From Blautia hansenii (GTDB taxonomy: Bacteria > Bacillota > Clostridia > Lachnospirales > Lachnospiraceae), in the NCBI RefSeq assembly GCF_013304445.1, contig NZ_JAAITA010000018.1:1-58682 (forward strand): a stretch of DNA of 58,682 nucleotides. Reading direction: 5' to 3'. Every line of letters begins with the position of its first letter. The stretch's first letter is position 1. The notes under the pieces were generated by a model that saw only the letters and a list, made by a program, of their open reading frames with translations, ran no database searches and had not been told where the DNA came from. Below, piece by piece: positions 34,510 through 44,161 of this stretch. The position numbers and the translations under genes are program-made.

Positions 34510-36068
34510 GTTCTTTATTCTATTTGACATTTTCTAAGTTAAAAGGCACAGTGAGAAATCAGTTCCGCAGTATCACCTCCGGTCTGGTGACGATTTTTAT
34601 GGTGCTTCTTTACGGCGCTATGGTGGTTATGGTATTTGTCAGTTCCAGTACCTATAAACCGGAAAGTATGGGCATGAACGCCAATCTGGCCTTGATGTCA
34701 GGAATTGGAATGGCAGCGCTTTTCATGCTGACTGTGATGTTAAACAGCAGAAAGGCCTTAGTATATGATACCGATGCGCATTACCTTTTTGCAGGTCCTT
34801 ACACCAGGGCGCAGATAAATTTTTACATTATGGGTCAGAGCATGCTTCAGGGGCTTTTGTATGGGCTTTTAGGCTGCTTTGTCATGGCTATGTTTTCCAT
34901 AGACGGGTATTTTTCGGTTCCGTACTTTCTGATTACCCTGTTAGTTTTGTGGCTGGTGCTGTTTTTCTTTCTGCTTTTAGCGGATTACATTTATATGTGG
35001 TCTTTGGTGGACAGAAAGCACAGAAAATGGAATTATATTGTGGCAGCTGTATTCTGCGTTTTGACCGCAGCTGTCTTTTGGGTTTCTGCCCATCGGACCG
35101 GTTATGATATGAAAGCAGGACTTCTGGATTTTGTACTGAGCCGGGAATTTTGTTATGTGCCCTTTTTTGGCTGGGCCAAATGGGCTTTGAATGCTTTTTT
35201 GGAGAGAGAGTATTTGCCGGTGCTGTTGGGAACAGGGCTTTTGCTTGCAGCGGATGTCCTCATGGTGGTATTCTTTTTAAGGTTTCAAAAAGACATTGCC
35301 GAGCAGGCCGTGGCAGATGCCGAAGCAGTCAGTGAGTATGTCCGGAGAGTCAAGGCAAACGGCGGCATGGCCCAAAGTTCAGACCGGAAAATCAAACGAG
35401 TGAAGGGAGACTTCCCGGAGGGTGCCAGGGCGGTATTCTTTAAAAACCTGCTGATTATGCGGAAAACGGGAAATTTCCTGCGAAAACAGGATATGCTCAT
35501 ATTGGTGATTTACTTTGCTATCAGCTATGTCGTAATGCCTCAGGGGCGTTTTTATATGTTTTGCTATATGATGCTTTTGTGGCTGTTTAATCTGCTCAAT
35601 GACGCAGAACTTCTGGGAGATTTGAAAAATTATCAGATTTATCTGATTCCGGAAAAACCTTTGTCAAAACTGGTATATGCCATTTTGCCTGCTTACATTA
35701 AGGTGGCGGTGATTGTCAGTGTTTCGGTGATATTTGCAGGAATCTTTAACCGTATGGATTTTCTTTCCATTTTGCAGTATCTGATTATGCTTTTGGGATA
35801 CGGCATGATTTTTATAGCGGGAACCGTGCTGTCTGTGCGTATGTTAAAGGCCAGGAGCAACGTAATGCTGGAAAATCTTCTGCGTATGCTGCTGATTGTG
35901 GCCTGCGCAGTACCGGCTACTGTGATTGGCGTGTTGTGCTATTTCTTTTTCCAGGATTTACAGACCGCTATGATTGTGGTTTCTGTTATAACTCTGGCAA
36001 TGAATTTTGTGATATCGGCACTTGTGATTGTGGCCTGCCAGGGCATGATGAATGGAAGAGAACTGTAA
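34506..36068 (+). CDS. ABC exporter membrane subunit
   Basis: A 520-residue membrane protein whose ATG overlaps the ATPase stop (ATGA). About ten to twelve hydrophobic segments are visible in two blocks (residues 20-260 and 335-515), separated by a charged cytoplasmic stretch (YVRRVKANGGMAQSSDRKIKRVKGDF). It matches the large "putative ABC exporter" permeases of Firmicutes that pair with the ATPase type encoded upstream. No peptidase or antibiotic gene nearby suggests a substrate. Confidence 0.8.
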   Translation: MSSLFYLTFSKLKGTVRNQFRSITSGLVTIFMVLLYGAMVVMVFVSSSTYKPESMGMNANLALMSGIGMAALFMLTVMLNSRKALVYDTDAHYLFAGPYTRAQINFYIMGQSMLQGLLYGLLGCFVMAMFSIDGYFSVPYFLITLLVLWLVLFFFLLLADYIYMWSLVDRKHRKWNYIVAAVFCVLTAAVFWVSAHRTGYDMKAGLLDFVLSREFCYVPFFGWAKWALNAFLEREYLPVLLGTGLLLAADVLMVVFFLRFQKDIAEQAVADAEAVSEYVRRVKANGGMAQSSDRKIKRVKGDFPEGARAVFFKNLLIMRKTGNFLRKQDMLILVIYFAISYVVMPQGRFYMFCYMMLLWLFNLLNDAELLGDLKNYQIYLIPEKPLSKLVYAILPAYIKVAVIVSVSVIFAGIFNRMDFLSILQYLIMLLGYGMIFIAGTVLSVRMLKARSNVMLENLLRMLLIVACAVPATVIGVLCYFFFQDLQTAMIVVSVITLAMNFVISALVIVACQGMMNGREL

Positions 36069-36104
36069 AGAACCGACAGAAAAACAGCAGTAAGGAGAGA
36101 AAAC

Positions 36105-37127
36105 ATGTTAGCAGCGAAAGAAGAGATTCGAATTGAACAGGCCGTGGTACATATTATGGATTCCGCGTTGGGAGTTCCGGTATTGTCCGATACGCTTCTG
36201 GACTGTAGTTCGGATTTTGCAGATTTTTTGAAAGCCCATATTTTCAGAATTGATACCAGTGATGATGTGAAAAACGGTACCTTTGAGGAAGAGGCATCGG
36301 TGTTTCAATTGTTAGAGGAATGGAACCCGGAGAAATTTTTGGAGATTTCCCAGAAAATAGCAGGGGAGTTATACACGCTGATGAACCAGAATATCGACAT
36401 TCCGGCAGCGGATTTGCTGGTGGTGGAGTACAGTGTGGAGAAACACCGGTATCTGGCGCTTTTAAAGATGAATTACAAAACTTCGTATACCCATCTGACC
36501 AATGCAGACCCCTGGGGAAATAACAATGACATTATTATGCAGAAAGCCATTTTGCCAGGAGAAACCCAGAAGCTTTCGGAGGCTGCACTGATTGATTTGA
36601 TGGCACCCCGGTATGTGCGGCTGGTGGAAAAGAAATACGATGTAAACGGAGTGAAAACCAATTATTTTTCTAAAATGTTTTTGAAATGCAAAGGTTCCCT
36701 GTCTTCAAAAAGTAAGTTGGCCATTGTCAGCAAAGCGGTGACACAGGTTCAGAAAAAATATTTTAATGAGTCTGAGCAGTTTGAGGTGCAGATGGAAACC
36801 AAAAGCATTTTAAATGAAGAATTTGCGCAGCAGGGCGGTTTTGAAGTTCCGGTGGTTATTGACAAAATTTTCAAGGAGCATCCCCAGATGAAAGAAGAGG
36901 TGCAGGAAAAGCTGGAGAAATATAATCTCACAGAGGCTACTGTGGAACCTCAAAATCCCGCCACCACTAAAAAGTTTACCAAGCAGCATTTGATGACGGA
37001 TACGGGAATTGAGTTAAAAATTCCCATGGAGGAGTATAACAACAAAGACCGGATTGAATTTATCACCAATGCAGACGGTACCATTTCTGTCCTCATTAAA
37101 AATGTAGGCAGCATTGAAAGCAAATAG
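36105..37127 (+). CDS. Nucleoid-associated protein (NdpA/YejK family)
   Basis: A 340-residue protein matching the 37-kDa nucleoid-associated family: the opening EEIRIEQAVVHIMD, SDDFADFLKAHI-like segments, and the conserved ELYTLMNQNIDIPAADLLVVEY and LLKMNYKTSYTH. It probably binds DNA in the nucleoid; the molecular role in Firmicutes is unclear. AAGGAG precedes ATG 36105. It follows the ABC exporter by 36 bases and may share its transcript. Confidence 0.8.
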   Translation: MLAAKEEIRIEQAVVHIMDSALGVPVLSDTLLDCSSDFADFLKAHIFRIDTSDDVKNGTFEEEASVFQLLEEWNPEKFLEISQKIAGELYTLMNQNIDIPAADLLVVEYSVEKHRYLALLKMNYKTSYTHLTNADPWGNNNDIIMQKAILPGETQKLSEAALIDLMAPRYVRLVEKKYDVNGVKTNYFSKMFLKCKGSLSSKSKLAIVSKAVTQVQKKYFNESEQFEVQMETKSILNEEFAQQGGFEVPVVIDKIFKEHPQMKEEVQEKLEKYNLTEATVEPQNPATTKKFTKQHLMTDTGIELKIPMEEYNNKDRIEFITNADGTISVLIKNVGSIESK

Positions 37128-37130
37128 AAG

Positions 37131-37159
37131 TTGAGATTCTTTCAGGAACATGATATAAT
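37131..37159 (+). promoter_or_regulatory. Promoter of the NSS symporter gene
   Basis: TTGAGA at 37131-37136 and TATAAT at 37154-37159 are 17 bases apart, about 80 bases upstream of the start. Confidence 0.65.
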
Positions 37160-37240
37160 TACCCGGAATTGTCTCTTTAAAGTCGTTTAACATCAACGCT
37201 TTAACGGGAGCAAGAAACAAAGAAGAGGTAATGAAAGGTA

Positions 37241-38620
37241 ATGAAAATGGAAAAAGAAAGAGAAAAATTTTCCTCCCGTCTTGGTTTTATCCTGATTTCT
37301 GCAGGATGTGCCATTGGACTGGGGAATGTATGGCGGTTTCCGTATATCACGGGAAAGTACGGCGGCGCGGCCTTTGTGCTGATTTATCTGTTTTTCCTGC
37401 TGGTGCTGGGTCTGCCCATTATGGTTATGGAGTTTGCCGTGGGACGTGCAAGTCAGAGAAGCATTGCCACCTCCTTTAACGTATTGGAGAAGAAGGGAAG
37501 CAAATGGCATATTTACCGCTATTTCGGTATGGCGGGAAATTATTTGCTGATGATGTTTTATACCACCATCGGCGGCTGGATGCTGGCTTATTTCTTTAAA
37601 ATGGCAAAAGGTGAATTTCAGGGACTGGACACGAAAGGGGTCAGCCAGGCCTTTGATTCTCTGCGGGCAGATGCGCCGACCATGATTTTCTGGATGTTCC
37701 TGGTTGTGATCCTTAGTTTTCTGGTTTGTTCTATGGGACTGCAGAGCGGTGTGGAGAGAATCAATAAGATTATGATGGTTGTACTGCTGCTTTTAATGGG
37801 AGTTTTGGCAGTGAATTCCTGTCTTTTGCCGGGGGCGGCAGAAGGATTGAAATTCTATCTGGTGCCGGATTTTGGCAAATTGATGGAAAACGGGATTTCA
37901 GAAGCTGTCTTTGCTGCTATGGGGCAGGCGTTTTTTACCCTCAGTCTGGGCATTGGTGCACTGGGAATTTTTGGAAGTTACATAGGGAAGGAAAGAAAGC
38001 TGACAGGAGAGGCTGTCAACATTCTGATTCTGGACACTACTGTGGCCCTGATTGCAGGCATGATTATTTTCCCCGCATGTTTTGCTTTCGGCATCAATCC
38101 GGGAGAAGGACCGGGGCTGGTCTTTGTTACACTGCCCAATGTGTTTAATGAGATGCCCGGCGGAAGACTCTGGGGTGCGTTGTTTTTCCTGTTTATGACT
38201 TTTGCGGCGCTGTCTACCATTATTGCAGTGTTCCAGAACCTGATTTCCTTTGCACAGGATTTGTGGAACTGGAGTTTGAAAAAGGCCGTGGTGGTAAATG
38301 GGGTGGCTGTGTTCGTATTGTCTCTGCCTTGTATTTTCGGCATGACTGTCTGGAGTGATTTTACGATTCTGGGCAAGCAGATTATGGATTTTGAGGACTT
38401 CTTAGTCAGCAACAATATGCTGCCTCTGGGCTCTTTGGTCTATCTGCTGTTCTGTGTCAGCCGCTATGGCTGGGGCTGGGATAACTTCCTGAAGGAGGCC
38501 AATACAGGTGAGGGGATATCTTTCCCTAAAAAACTGAGAGTGTATCTGACTTTTGTACTTCCTCTGGTGGTATTTTATATCTTTATCCAGGGATACTGGA
38601 GTTTGTTCAAGAGTTTGTAA
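37241..38620 (+). CDS. Sodium-dependent amino acid transporter (NSS/SNF family)
   Basis: A 459-residue NSS symporter with about eleven to twelve membrane segments. The first transmembrane signature is complete: GCAIGLGNVWRFPYITGKYGG, where the unwound GLGNVWRFPY binds Na+ and substrate, followed by PIMVMEFAVGR. The LeuT-type fold imports amino acids with sodium. The substrate could be tryptophan, tyrosine or another neutral amino acid. ATG 37241 is given; ATG 37247 two codons later is equally supported by the AAAGG site. Confidence 0.92.
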   Translation: MKMEKEREKFSSRLGFILISAGCAIGLGNVWRFPYITGKYGGAAFVLIYLFFLLVLGLPIMVMEFAVGRASQRSIATSFNVLEKKGSKWHIYRYFGMAGNYLLMMFYTTIGGWMLAYFFKMAKGEFQGLDTKGVSQAFDSLRADAPTMIFWMFLVVILSFLVCSMGLQSGVERINKIMMVVLLLLMGVLAVNSCLLPGAAEGLKFYLVPDFGKLMENGISEAVFAAMGQAFFTLSLGIGALGIFGSYIGKERKLTGEAVNILILDTTVALIAGMIIFPACFAFGINPGEGPGLVFVTLPNVFNEMPGGRLWGALFFLFMTFAALSTIIAVFQNLISFAQDLWNWSLKKAVVVNGVAVFVLSLPCIFGMTVWSDFTILGKQIMDFEDFLVSNNMLPLGSLVYLLFCVSRYGWGWDNFLKEANTGEGISFPKKLRVYLTFVLPLVVFYIFIQGYWSLFKSL

Positions 38621-38749
38621 AGAGAGTTTTTGCTTAAAAATGCTGTGGGAAACCCGGCTGCGAAATAGAGATACATGGATGAAAATGTATGAATGTTTCG
38701 GACAGCTGTTTCCTGCAGTATTCTTTTTTCGCAGTTTTGGAAAAATTTC

Positions 38750-38778
38750 TTGAAATCATGAGACTTTATGGGTATACT
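38750..38778 (+). promoter_or_regulatory. pyrH: Promoter of the pyrH operon
   Basis: TTGAAA at 38750-38755 and TATACT at 38773-38778, spacer 17. It stands 60 bases upstream of pyrH and probably drives pyrH through rseP. Confidence 0.7.
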
Positions 38779-38838
38779 TAAAGCAAAGCGGCGCTTTGTG
38801 CCGTGACGGGAGAATCAAGAGATAAAGGAGCTTAAAGA

Positions 38839-39534
38839 ATGAAGAGAATATTACTGAAATTAAGCGGTGAAGCGCTGGCCGGCCCGAAGAAAACCGGATT
38901 TGACGAAGCAACGGTTATGGAAGTTGCAAAGCAGGTAAAGGTACTGGTAGAAGAAGGGATTCAGGTAGGTATTGTCATCGGAGGAGGAAACTTCTGGAGA
39001 GGACGTACCAGTGAAAACATGGACCGGACAAAAGCAGACCAGATTGGTATGCTGGCTACTGTGATGAACTGCATTTATGTTTCAGAAATTTTCAGAGCGG
39101 CAGGCATGAAGACCAGTGTGCTGACACCTTTTGAGTGCGGTTCTTTCACAAAACTGTTTTCCAAAGACCGCGCAAATAAATATTTTGAAAGAGGCATGGT
39201 TGTTTTCATGGCAGGCGGAACCGGTCATCCTTATTTTTCCACAGATACAGCTACTGTACTTCGTGCCATTGAGATTGAGGCAGAGACTATCTTCCTGGCA
39301 AAGGCAGTAGACGGGGTATACGACAGCGACCCCAAGACAAATCCGGACGCAAAGAAATACGATGAAGTCAGTATTCAGGAAGTCATTGACAAAAAACTGG
39401 CAGTTGTGGATATGACAGCATCCATTTTATGTATGGAAAACAAAATGCCTATGCTGGTATTTGGCTTAAATGAAGAAAACAGCATTGTCAATACCGCACA
39501 CGGCAAATTTACAGGAACGAAGGTTCTGGTATAA
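38839..39534 (+). CDS. pyrH: UMP kinase
   Basis: A 231-residue bacterial UMP kinase of the amino-acid-kinase fold: KRILLKLSGEALAG at the start, VIGGGNFWRG, the MAGGTGHPYFSTDTA loop and KAVDGVYDSDP. It phosphorylates UMP to UDP with ATP. It is the first gene of the conserved order pyrH-frr-uppS-cdsA-dxr-rseP. AAGGAG upstream of ATG 38839. Confidence 0.97.
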   Translation: MKRILLKLSGEALAGPKKTGFDEATVMEVAKQVKVLVEEGIQVGIVIGGGNFWRGRTSENMDRTKADQIGMLATVMNCIYVSEIFRAAGMKTSVLTPFECGSFTKLFSKDRANKYFERGMVVFMAGGTGHPYFSTDTATVLRAIEIEAETIFLAKAVDGVYDSDPKTNPDAKKYDEVSIQEVIDKKLAVVDMTASILCMENKMPMLVFGLNEENSIVNTAHGKFTGTKVLV

Positions 39535-39575
39535 AGGCTGCACAGGCAGACAGAAAAGATTAGGAGGATTTTAAA

Positions 39576-40130
39576 ATGGCAGATGAGAGAATACAGGTAT
39601 ATGAAAGCAAGATGACAAAGACTTTAGACGGTCTGACAAAGGAACTGGCAACGATCCGTGCGGGACGTGCAAATCCGCATATTCTGGATAAGCTGACCGT
39701 AGATTATTACGGAACACCTACACCGCTTCAGCAGGTGGCAAACATTACGGTTCCGGAAGCTCGCATGATTCAGATTCAGCCATGGGAAGCGTCTCTGATT
39801 AAAGAAATTAGCAAAGCCATTATGGCATCTGATTTGGGATTAAATCCAAACAGCGATGGTAAAATTATTCGTCTGGTATTGCCGGAACTGACAGAAGAGA
39901 GAAGAAAAGAACTGGTAAAAGATGTCAAGAAAAAAGGCGAAGCTGCAAAAGTAGCTGTCCGCAATGTCCGCAGAGACGCCAATGACGCATTTAAGAAATT
40001 GGCAAAGCAGGACATATCTGAAGATGAAATCAAAGAACTGGAAGAAAAAATTCAGAAGGTTACAGATAAGTTTGTAAAAGAAATTGATAAAGCAGTAGAT
40101 GAAAAATCCAAAGAAATTTTGACTGTATAA
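39576..40130 (+). CDS. frr: Ribosome recycling factor
   Basis: A 184-residue RRF with the two-domain pattern: the three-helix domain I ([29 protein letters not shown]) and the inserted domain II. The conserved [18 protein letters not shown] and [17 protein letters not shown] segments are present. With EF-G it splits post-termination ribosomes. AGGAGG precedes the ATG. Confidence 0.97.
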   Translation: MADERIQVYESKMTKTLDGLTKELATIRAGRANPHILDKLTVDYYGTPTPLQQVANITVPEARMIQIQPWEASLIKEISKAIMASDLGLNPNSDGKIIRLVLPELTEERRKELVKDVKKKGEAAKVAVRNVRRDANDAFKKLAKQDISEDEIKELEEKIQKVTDKFVKEIDKAVDEKSKEILTV

Positions 40131-40140
40131 AACAGTGGGA

Positions 40141-40176
40141 AGGGGCACATACAGCTTGCGGTATTGTGCCTCTTTT
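40141..40176 (+). other. Terminator-like hairpin between frr and uppS
   Basis: AGGGGCAC at 40141-40148 pairs with GTGCCTCT at 40165-40172, followed by TTTT. Since the gene order continues with closely spaced genes, it probably gives partial termination or mRNA protection. Confidence 0.55.
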
Positions 40177-40195
40177 ATGCGTAGGAGGAAAAAAT

Positions 40196-40903
40196 ATGAA
40201 AGTTCCCAATCATGTAGCCATCATTTTAGACGGCAACGGACGCTGGGCAAAAGCAAAAGGAATGCCGAGAACATACGGGCATATTAAGGGTTGTGAAAAT
40301 CTGGAAAAAATCTGCAGCATAGCCAAGGAACTGGGAGTAAAGTATCTCACTGTGTATGCCTTTTCCACGGAAAACTGGAAACGCTCCAGGGAAGAGGTAG
40401 ACGGACTGATGAAGCTGTTCCGCAATTATATGAAGAAATGTATTAAGATTTCTGCGGAAAATAAAATGCGGGTAAGGGTTATCGGAGACCCCAGGGCCTT
40501 TGATGAAGATTTGCAGAAGAAAATACAGGAATTAGAAGAATATTCCAGCCAGTATGATGAACTTCACTTTCAGATTGCCTTAAACTACGGAAGCCGGGAT
40601 GAAATGAAAAGAGCCATGCAGCACATGGCAGAAGAAGTGCAGAAAGGAAATCTGCAGCCGGAAGAGATTACAGAGGAAACCATTTCTTCCTATCTGGATA
40701 CCAGGGGACTGCCGGATCCGGACCTTTTAATCCGCACCAGCGGAGAGGAACGGCTTTCTAACTTCCTGATGTGGCAGCTGGCTTATACGGAGTTTTATTT
40801 TACCGATGTGCCGTGGCCGGATTTCAATAAACAGGAATTTGAAAGAGCCATTGACAAGTACAATCACAGAGAACGCAGATATGGCGGCGTAAAGGAGGAG
40901 TAA
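40196..40903 (+). CDS. uppS: Undecaprenyl diphosphate synthase
   Basis: ATG 40196 with GGAGG upstream gives 235 residues. The cis-prenyltransferase motifs are IILDGNGRWAKAKGMPRTYGH (catalytic Asp), YAFSTENWKR, and RTSGEERLSNFLMWQLAYTE near the end. It builds the C55 lipid carrier for peptidoglycan from FPP and IPP; IPP comes from the MEP pathway to which dxr, downstream, belongs. Two bases separate it from cdsA. Confidence 0.96.
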   Translation: MKVPNHVAIILDGNGRWAKAKGMPRTYGHIKGCENLEKICSIAKELGVKYLTVYAFSTENWKRSREEVDGLMKLFRNYMKKCIKISAENKMRVRVIGDPRAFDEDLQKKIQELEEYSSQYDELHFQIALNYGSRDEMKRAMQHMAEEVQKGNLQPEEITEETISSYLDTRGLPDPDLLIRTSGEERLSNFLMWQLAYTEFYFTDVPWPDFNKQEFERAIDKYNHRERRYGGVKEE

Positions 40904-40904
40904 G

Positions 40905-41717
40905 ATGTTTAAGACAAGACTTTTAAGCGGTATTATCCTGGTTCTCATTGCCGTTTTGTCTATTGCAGCAGGTGGGCCAGTGCTTTTTGCGGTGCTTCTT
41001 GGCATTTCCCTGATTGGGGTTTTTGAATTGTATCGGGCTATGGGGGTACACCAGAAGGGCTTTGGACCTCTGGAAATAGCCGGATATAGCGGTACAGTGC
41101 TGTATTATCTGACTCTTTTATGGACAAAATCAGAGAGTTTTTCTACCATGGTGATACTGTTTACTCTGGTGCTGATTATGTGTGTCTATGTGTTTTATTA
41201 TCCCAGATACAGGGCAGAACAGATTATGGCAGCTCTTTTCGGCATGGTTTATGTGGCAGTTATGCTGTCCTACATTTATAAAACCAGGAATCTGGAAGGC
41301 GGCGCCTGGCTTGTGGGTCTGATTTTCTTAAGTTCCTGGGGGAGCGATACCTGCGCTTACTGTGTGGGCATGCTCATTGGCAAACACAAAATGGCGCCGG
41401 TGTTAAGTCCAAAGAAATCCGTGGAAGGCGGTATCGGGGGTGTAGCAGGAGCGGCGCTTCTGGGTGCTTTGTATGCTTTGGCCATTGCAGGACTGAATCC
41501 GGCAGAAGGTCACACACCGCTTATGTATGCCCTTATCTGTGCTGTGGGAGCGCTGATTTCCATGGTGGGAGATTTGGCGGCATCGGCTATTAAGAGAAAC
41601 AAGGAAATCAAGGATTACGGAACACTCATTCCGGGACACGGCGGGATTTTGGACCGCTTCGACAGTGTGATTTTCACTGCCCCGTTTATTTATTTTCTGG
41701 CGAGTGTGCTGATTTAA
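40905..41717 (+). CDS. cdsA: Phosphatidate cytidylyltransferase
   Basis: A 270-residue membrane enzyme with about eight hydrophobic segments, making CDP-diacylglycerol from CTP and phosphatidate. Catalytic pieces are SWGSDTCAYCVGMLIGKHK, SPKKSVEGGIGG, and the C-terminal signature IKDYGTLIPGHGGILDRFDS. A diverged copy of its last 65 codons stands at 47557, in front of a second dxr. Confidence 0.95.
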   Translation: MFKTRLLSGIILVLIAVLSIAAGGPVLFAVLLGISLIGVFELYRAMGVHQKGFGPLEIAGYSGTVLYYLTLLWTKSESFSTMVILFTLVLIMCVYVFYYPRYRAEQIMAALFGMVYVAVMLSYIYKTRNLEGGAWLVGLIFLSSWGSDTCAYCVGMLIGKHKMAPVLSPKKSVEGGIGGVAGAALLGALYALAIAGLNPAEGHTPLMYALICAVGALISMVGDLAASAIKRNKEIKDYGTLIPGHGGILDRFDSVIFTAPFIYFLASVLI

Positions 41718-41730
41718 AGAGGAAAGTGGT

Positions 41731-42873
41731 ATGAAAAAAATTGCAATTTTAGGCTCTACGGGTTCTATTGGAACACAGACGCTGGATATTGTGAATAAAA
41801 ATGAAGATTTGCAGGTGGTTGGACTTGCGGCAGGCAGTAATATTTCCATGCTGGAAGAACAGATTCGCAGATTTCATCCGAAACTGGCGGCTGTGGGAAA
41901 TGAAGAAAAAGCAAAAGAACTGCGGGAAAAGGTAAAGGATACGGACTGCAAAATAGCGGGAGGCATGGACGGCCTGCTGGAACTGGCGGCTATGGAGGAA
42001 TCGGAGATTCTGGTTACAGCTATTGTAGGGATGATTGGTATCCGGCCAACTATGGAAGCCATTAAAGCCGGAAAGGACATTGCCCTGGCCAATAAAGAGA
42101 CGCTGGTAACGGCAGGACACCTTATTATGCCTCTGGCCCGGCAGTGCGGGGTGAAAATTCTTCCTGTGGACAGTGAGCACAGCGCTATTTTCCAGTGTCT
42201 GAACGGAGAACGGGAAAGAACCATTGACAGGCTGCTTATTACTGCGTCCGGCGGTCCCTTCCGGGGAAGGAAGAGAGAAGAACTGGAGCAGATACGAGTG
42301 GAAGACGCTTTGAAACACCCCAACTGGGCTATGGGACAGAAGATTACCATTGATTCCGCCACTTTAGTGAATAAAGGTTTGGAGGTTATGGAGGCGAAAT
42401 GGCTCTTTGACGTGGATTTAGACCGGATTCAGGTGGTGGTGCAGCCCCAGAGTGTGATTCACTCTATGATACAGTTTACAGACGGCAGTATTATGGCTCA
42501 GCTTGGAACTCCTGATATGCGCCTGCCCATACAGTATGCCCTGTACGGGGGAGAACGCAGGTATCTGGACGGAGAACGGCTGGATTTCGCCGCGTTGGGC
42601 TCTATAACTTTTGAAAACCCGGACATGGAGACGTTTAAAGGTTTGCCTCTGGCTATGGAGGCTTCCGGAAGAGGCGGGTCTATGCCTACGGTATTCAATG
42701 CGGCAAATGAAAAGGCGGTTGCCTTGTTTTTACAGAGAAAAATTCGTTTTCTGGATATTTATACGATTATTGAGGAAGCTATGGAAAGGCATGAGGTCAT
42801 ATCCAATCCTGCCGTAGAAGACATACTGAATATCGAACAAGACGTATACGACAGAATTGAAAGCAGGTGGTAG
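41731..42873 (+). CDS. dxr: 1-deoxy-D-xylulose 5-phosphate reductoisomerase (first copy)
   Basis: A 380-residue complete DXR: NADPH site ILGSTGSIGTQTL, ALANKETLVTAGHLIM, LPVDSEHSAIFQ, ITASGGPFRGR, GQKITIDSATLVNKGLEVMEA. It makes MEP from DXP, the committing step of isoprenoid synthesis, feeding uppS. It ends two bases before the TTG start proposed for rseP. A second, about 85% identical protein is encoded at 47765-48907. Confidence 0.97.
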   Translation: MKKIAILGSTGSIGTQTLDIVNKNEDLQVVGLAAGSNISMLEEQIRRFHPKLAAVGNEEKAKELREKVKDTDCKIAGGMDGLLELAAMEESEILVTAIVGMIGIRPTMEAIKAGKDIALANKETLVTAGHLIMPLARQCGVKILPVDSEHSAIFQCLNGERERTIDRLLITASGGPFRGRKREELEQIRVEDALKHPNWAMGQKITIDSATLVNKGLEVMEAKWLFDVDLDRIQVVVQPQSVIHSMIQFTDGSIMAQLGTPDMRLPIQYALYGGERRYLDGERLDFAALGSITFENPDMETFKGLPLAMEASGRGGSMPTVFNAANEKAVALFLQRKIRFLDIYTIIEEAMERHEVISNPAVEDILNIEQDVYDRIESRW

Positions 42874-42874
42874 G

Positions 42875-44155
42875 TTGAAAATTTTAATTGCAGCGATTGT
42901 ATTTTCCGTGATTGTCCTTTTTCATGAACTGGGACATTTTCTTCTGGCGAAGAAGAATGGTATTACGGTGATTGAATTCTCTCTGGGTATGGGTCCCCGG
43001 CTTTTGTCAACAGAGCGGGGCGGTACCCGATATTCTCTTAAGCTGTTTCCTATTGGCGGCTCCTGTATGATGGCAGGGGAAGATGATGACGATACCAGTG
43101 AGGGTTCTTTTAACAATGCCTCCGTGTGGGCAAGAATTTCCGTAGTGGCAGCAGGGCCGGTATTTAACTTTATTCTGGCCTTTGTTTTTGCCATGATTAT
43201 TACCAGTGTTATGGGCTATGACCCTCCGAAGGTGCTGCAGGTAACGGAGGGTTCTCCGGCCTGGGAAGCAGGTTTAAGGGAAGGTGATGTGATTACCGAG
43301 TTTCAGGGAAAGAATATTGTTATCGGCAGAGATTTGGATTCTTATATGACGCTTCACGGACTGCAGGATGAAACGATTTCTCTGACCTATAAACGGGACG
43401 GGAAGAAGCAGGATATTACATTCCGGGCCAATAGTGAAAGTAAGTATATGCTGGGATTTCATTATGCGTCAGAAGGGGAACCGGAGATTCTGCAGGTGAT
43501 GTTGAACAGTTCCATGCAGAAAGCAGGTGTACAGGCCGGAGATATTATCCGGGAAATTAACGGCGTGGAAGTCAAGGACAGCGCCCAGCTGCAGGACTAT
43601 TTAAAGGAGCACCCTCTGGATGGTTCGGAAGTAAAGCTGGGAATTGAGAGAAATGGAAAGCTGGAAACCATTTCCGCAAAGCCTCAGATGACAAAACAGA
43701 TAGATTCCGGATTTGTTTACAATGTTTACCGGGAAAAGACGAATTTTCTGGGAGTTATCCGTTACAGCGCTACAGAAGTGCGGTACTGGATTTCCACTAC
43801 CATAGAGAGTCTGGCTATGCTGGTTAAAGGACAGTTTTCGGTCAATGACCTTTCCGGTCCTGTGGGTATCATTGATGTTATGGGTGATTCCTATGAAGCG
43901 GCGAAGACGGAAGGCGCTGTTATGGTATCCATGCAGATGTTGTACTGGGCTATTTTGTTGTCCGCAAACCTGGGAGTGATGAACCTGCTGCCTATTCCGG
44001 CCCTGGACGGCGGAAGACTGGTTTTTCTGCTTGTTGAGGCTGTGCGGAGAAAGAGACTGAATCCTAATGTGGAAGGCATGGTGCATTTTGCAGGATTTGT
44101 ATTGCTTATGTTGCTTATGGTTTTTGTGATGTTTAATGATTTCAGGAGATTGTAA
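42875..44155 (+). CDS. rseP: RseP-type site-2 metalloprotease (first copy)
   Basis: TTG 42875 (AGGTGG just upstream, giving MKILIAA...) is chosen over TTG 42857 inside dxr; this gives 426 residues. The zinc site HELGH lies in the first membrane segment (residues 17-21) and the third ligand in NLLPIPALDGGRL near the C-terminus. One or two PDZ modules (VTEGSPAWEAGLREGDV and KAGVQAGDIIREINGV) lie between. It cleaves membrane proteins within the bilayer, for example anti-sigma factors or signal-peptide remnants. The usual ispG-polC do not follow; eutH does. Confidence 0.93.
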   Translation: MKILIAAIVFSVIVLFHELGHFLLAKKNGITVIEFSLGMGPRLLSTERGGTRYSLKLFPIGGSCMMAGEDDDDTSEGSFNNASVWARISVVAAGPVFNFILAFVFAMIITSVMGYDPPKVLQVTEGSPAWEAGLREGDVITEFQGKNIVIGRDLDSYMTLHGLQDETISLTYKRDGKKQDITFRANSESKYMLGFHYASEGEPEILQVMLNSSMQKAGVQAGDIIREINGVEVKDSAQLQDYLKEHPLDGSEVKLGIERNGKLETISAKPQMTKQIDSGFVYNVYREKTNFLGVIRYSATEVRYWISTTIESLAMLVKGQFSVNDLSGPVGIIDVMGDSYEAAKTEGAVMVSMQMLYWAILLSANLGVMNLLPIPALDGGRLVFLLVEAVRRKRLNPNVEGMVHFAGFVLLMLLMVFVMFNDFRRL

Positions 44156-44161
44156 GCAGCT

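Noticed and set aside
33763-34530. 255-codon minus-strand frame opposite the ABC ATPase
   Set aside because: Fully antisense to an ATPase with intact Walker motifs; no ribosome site or domain.
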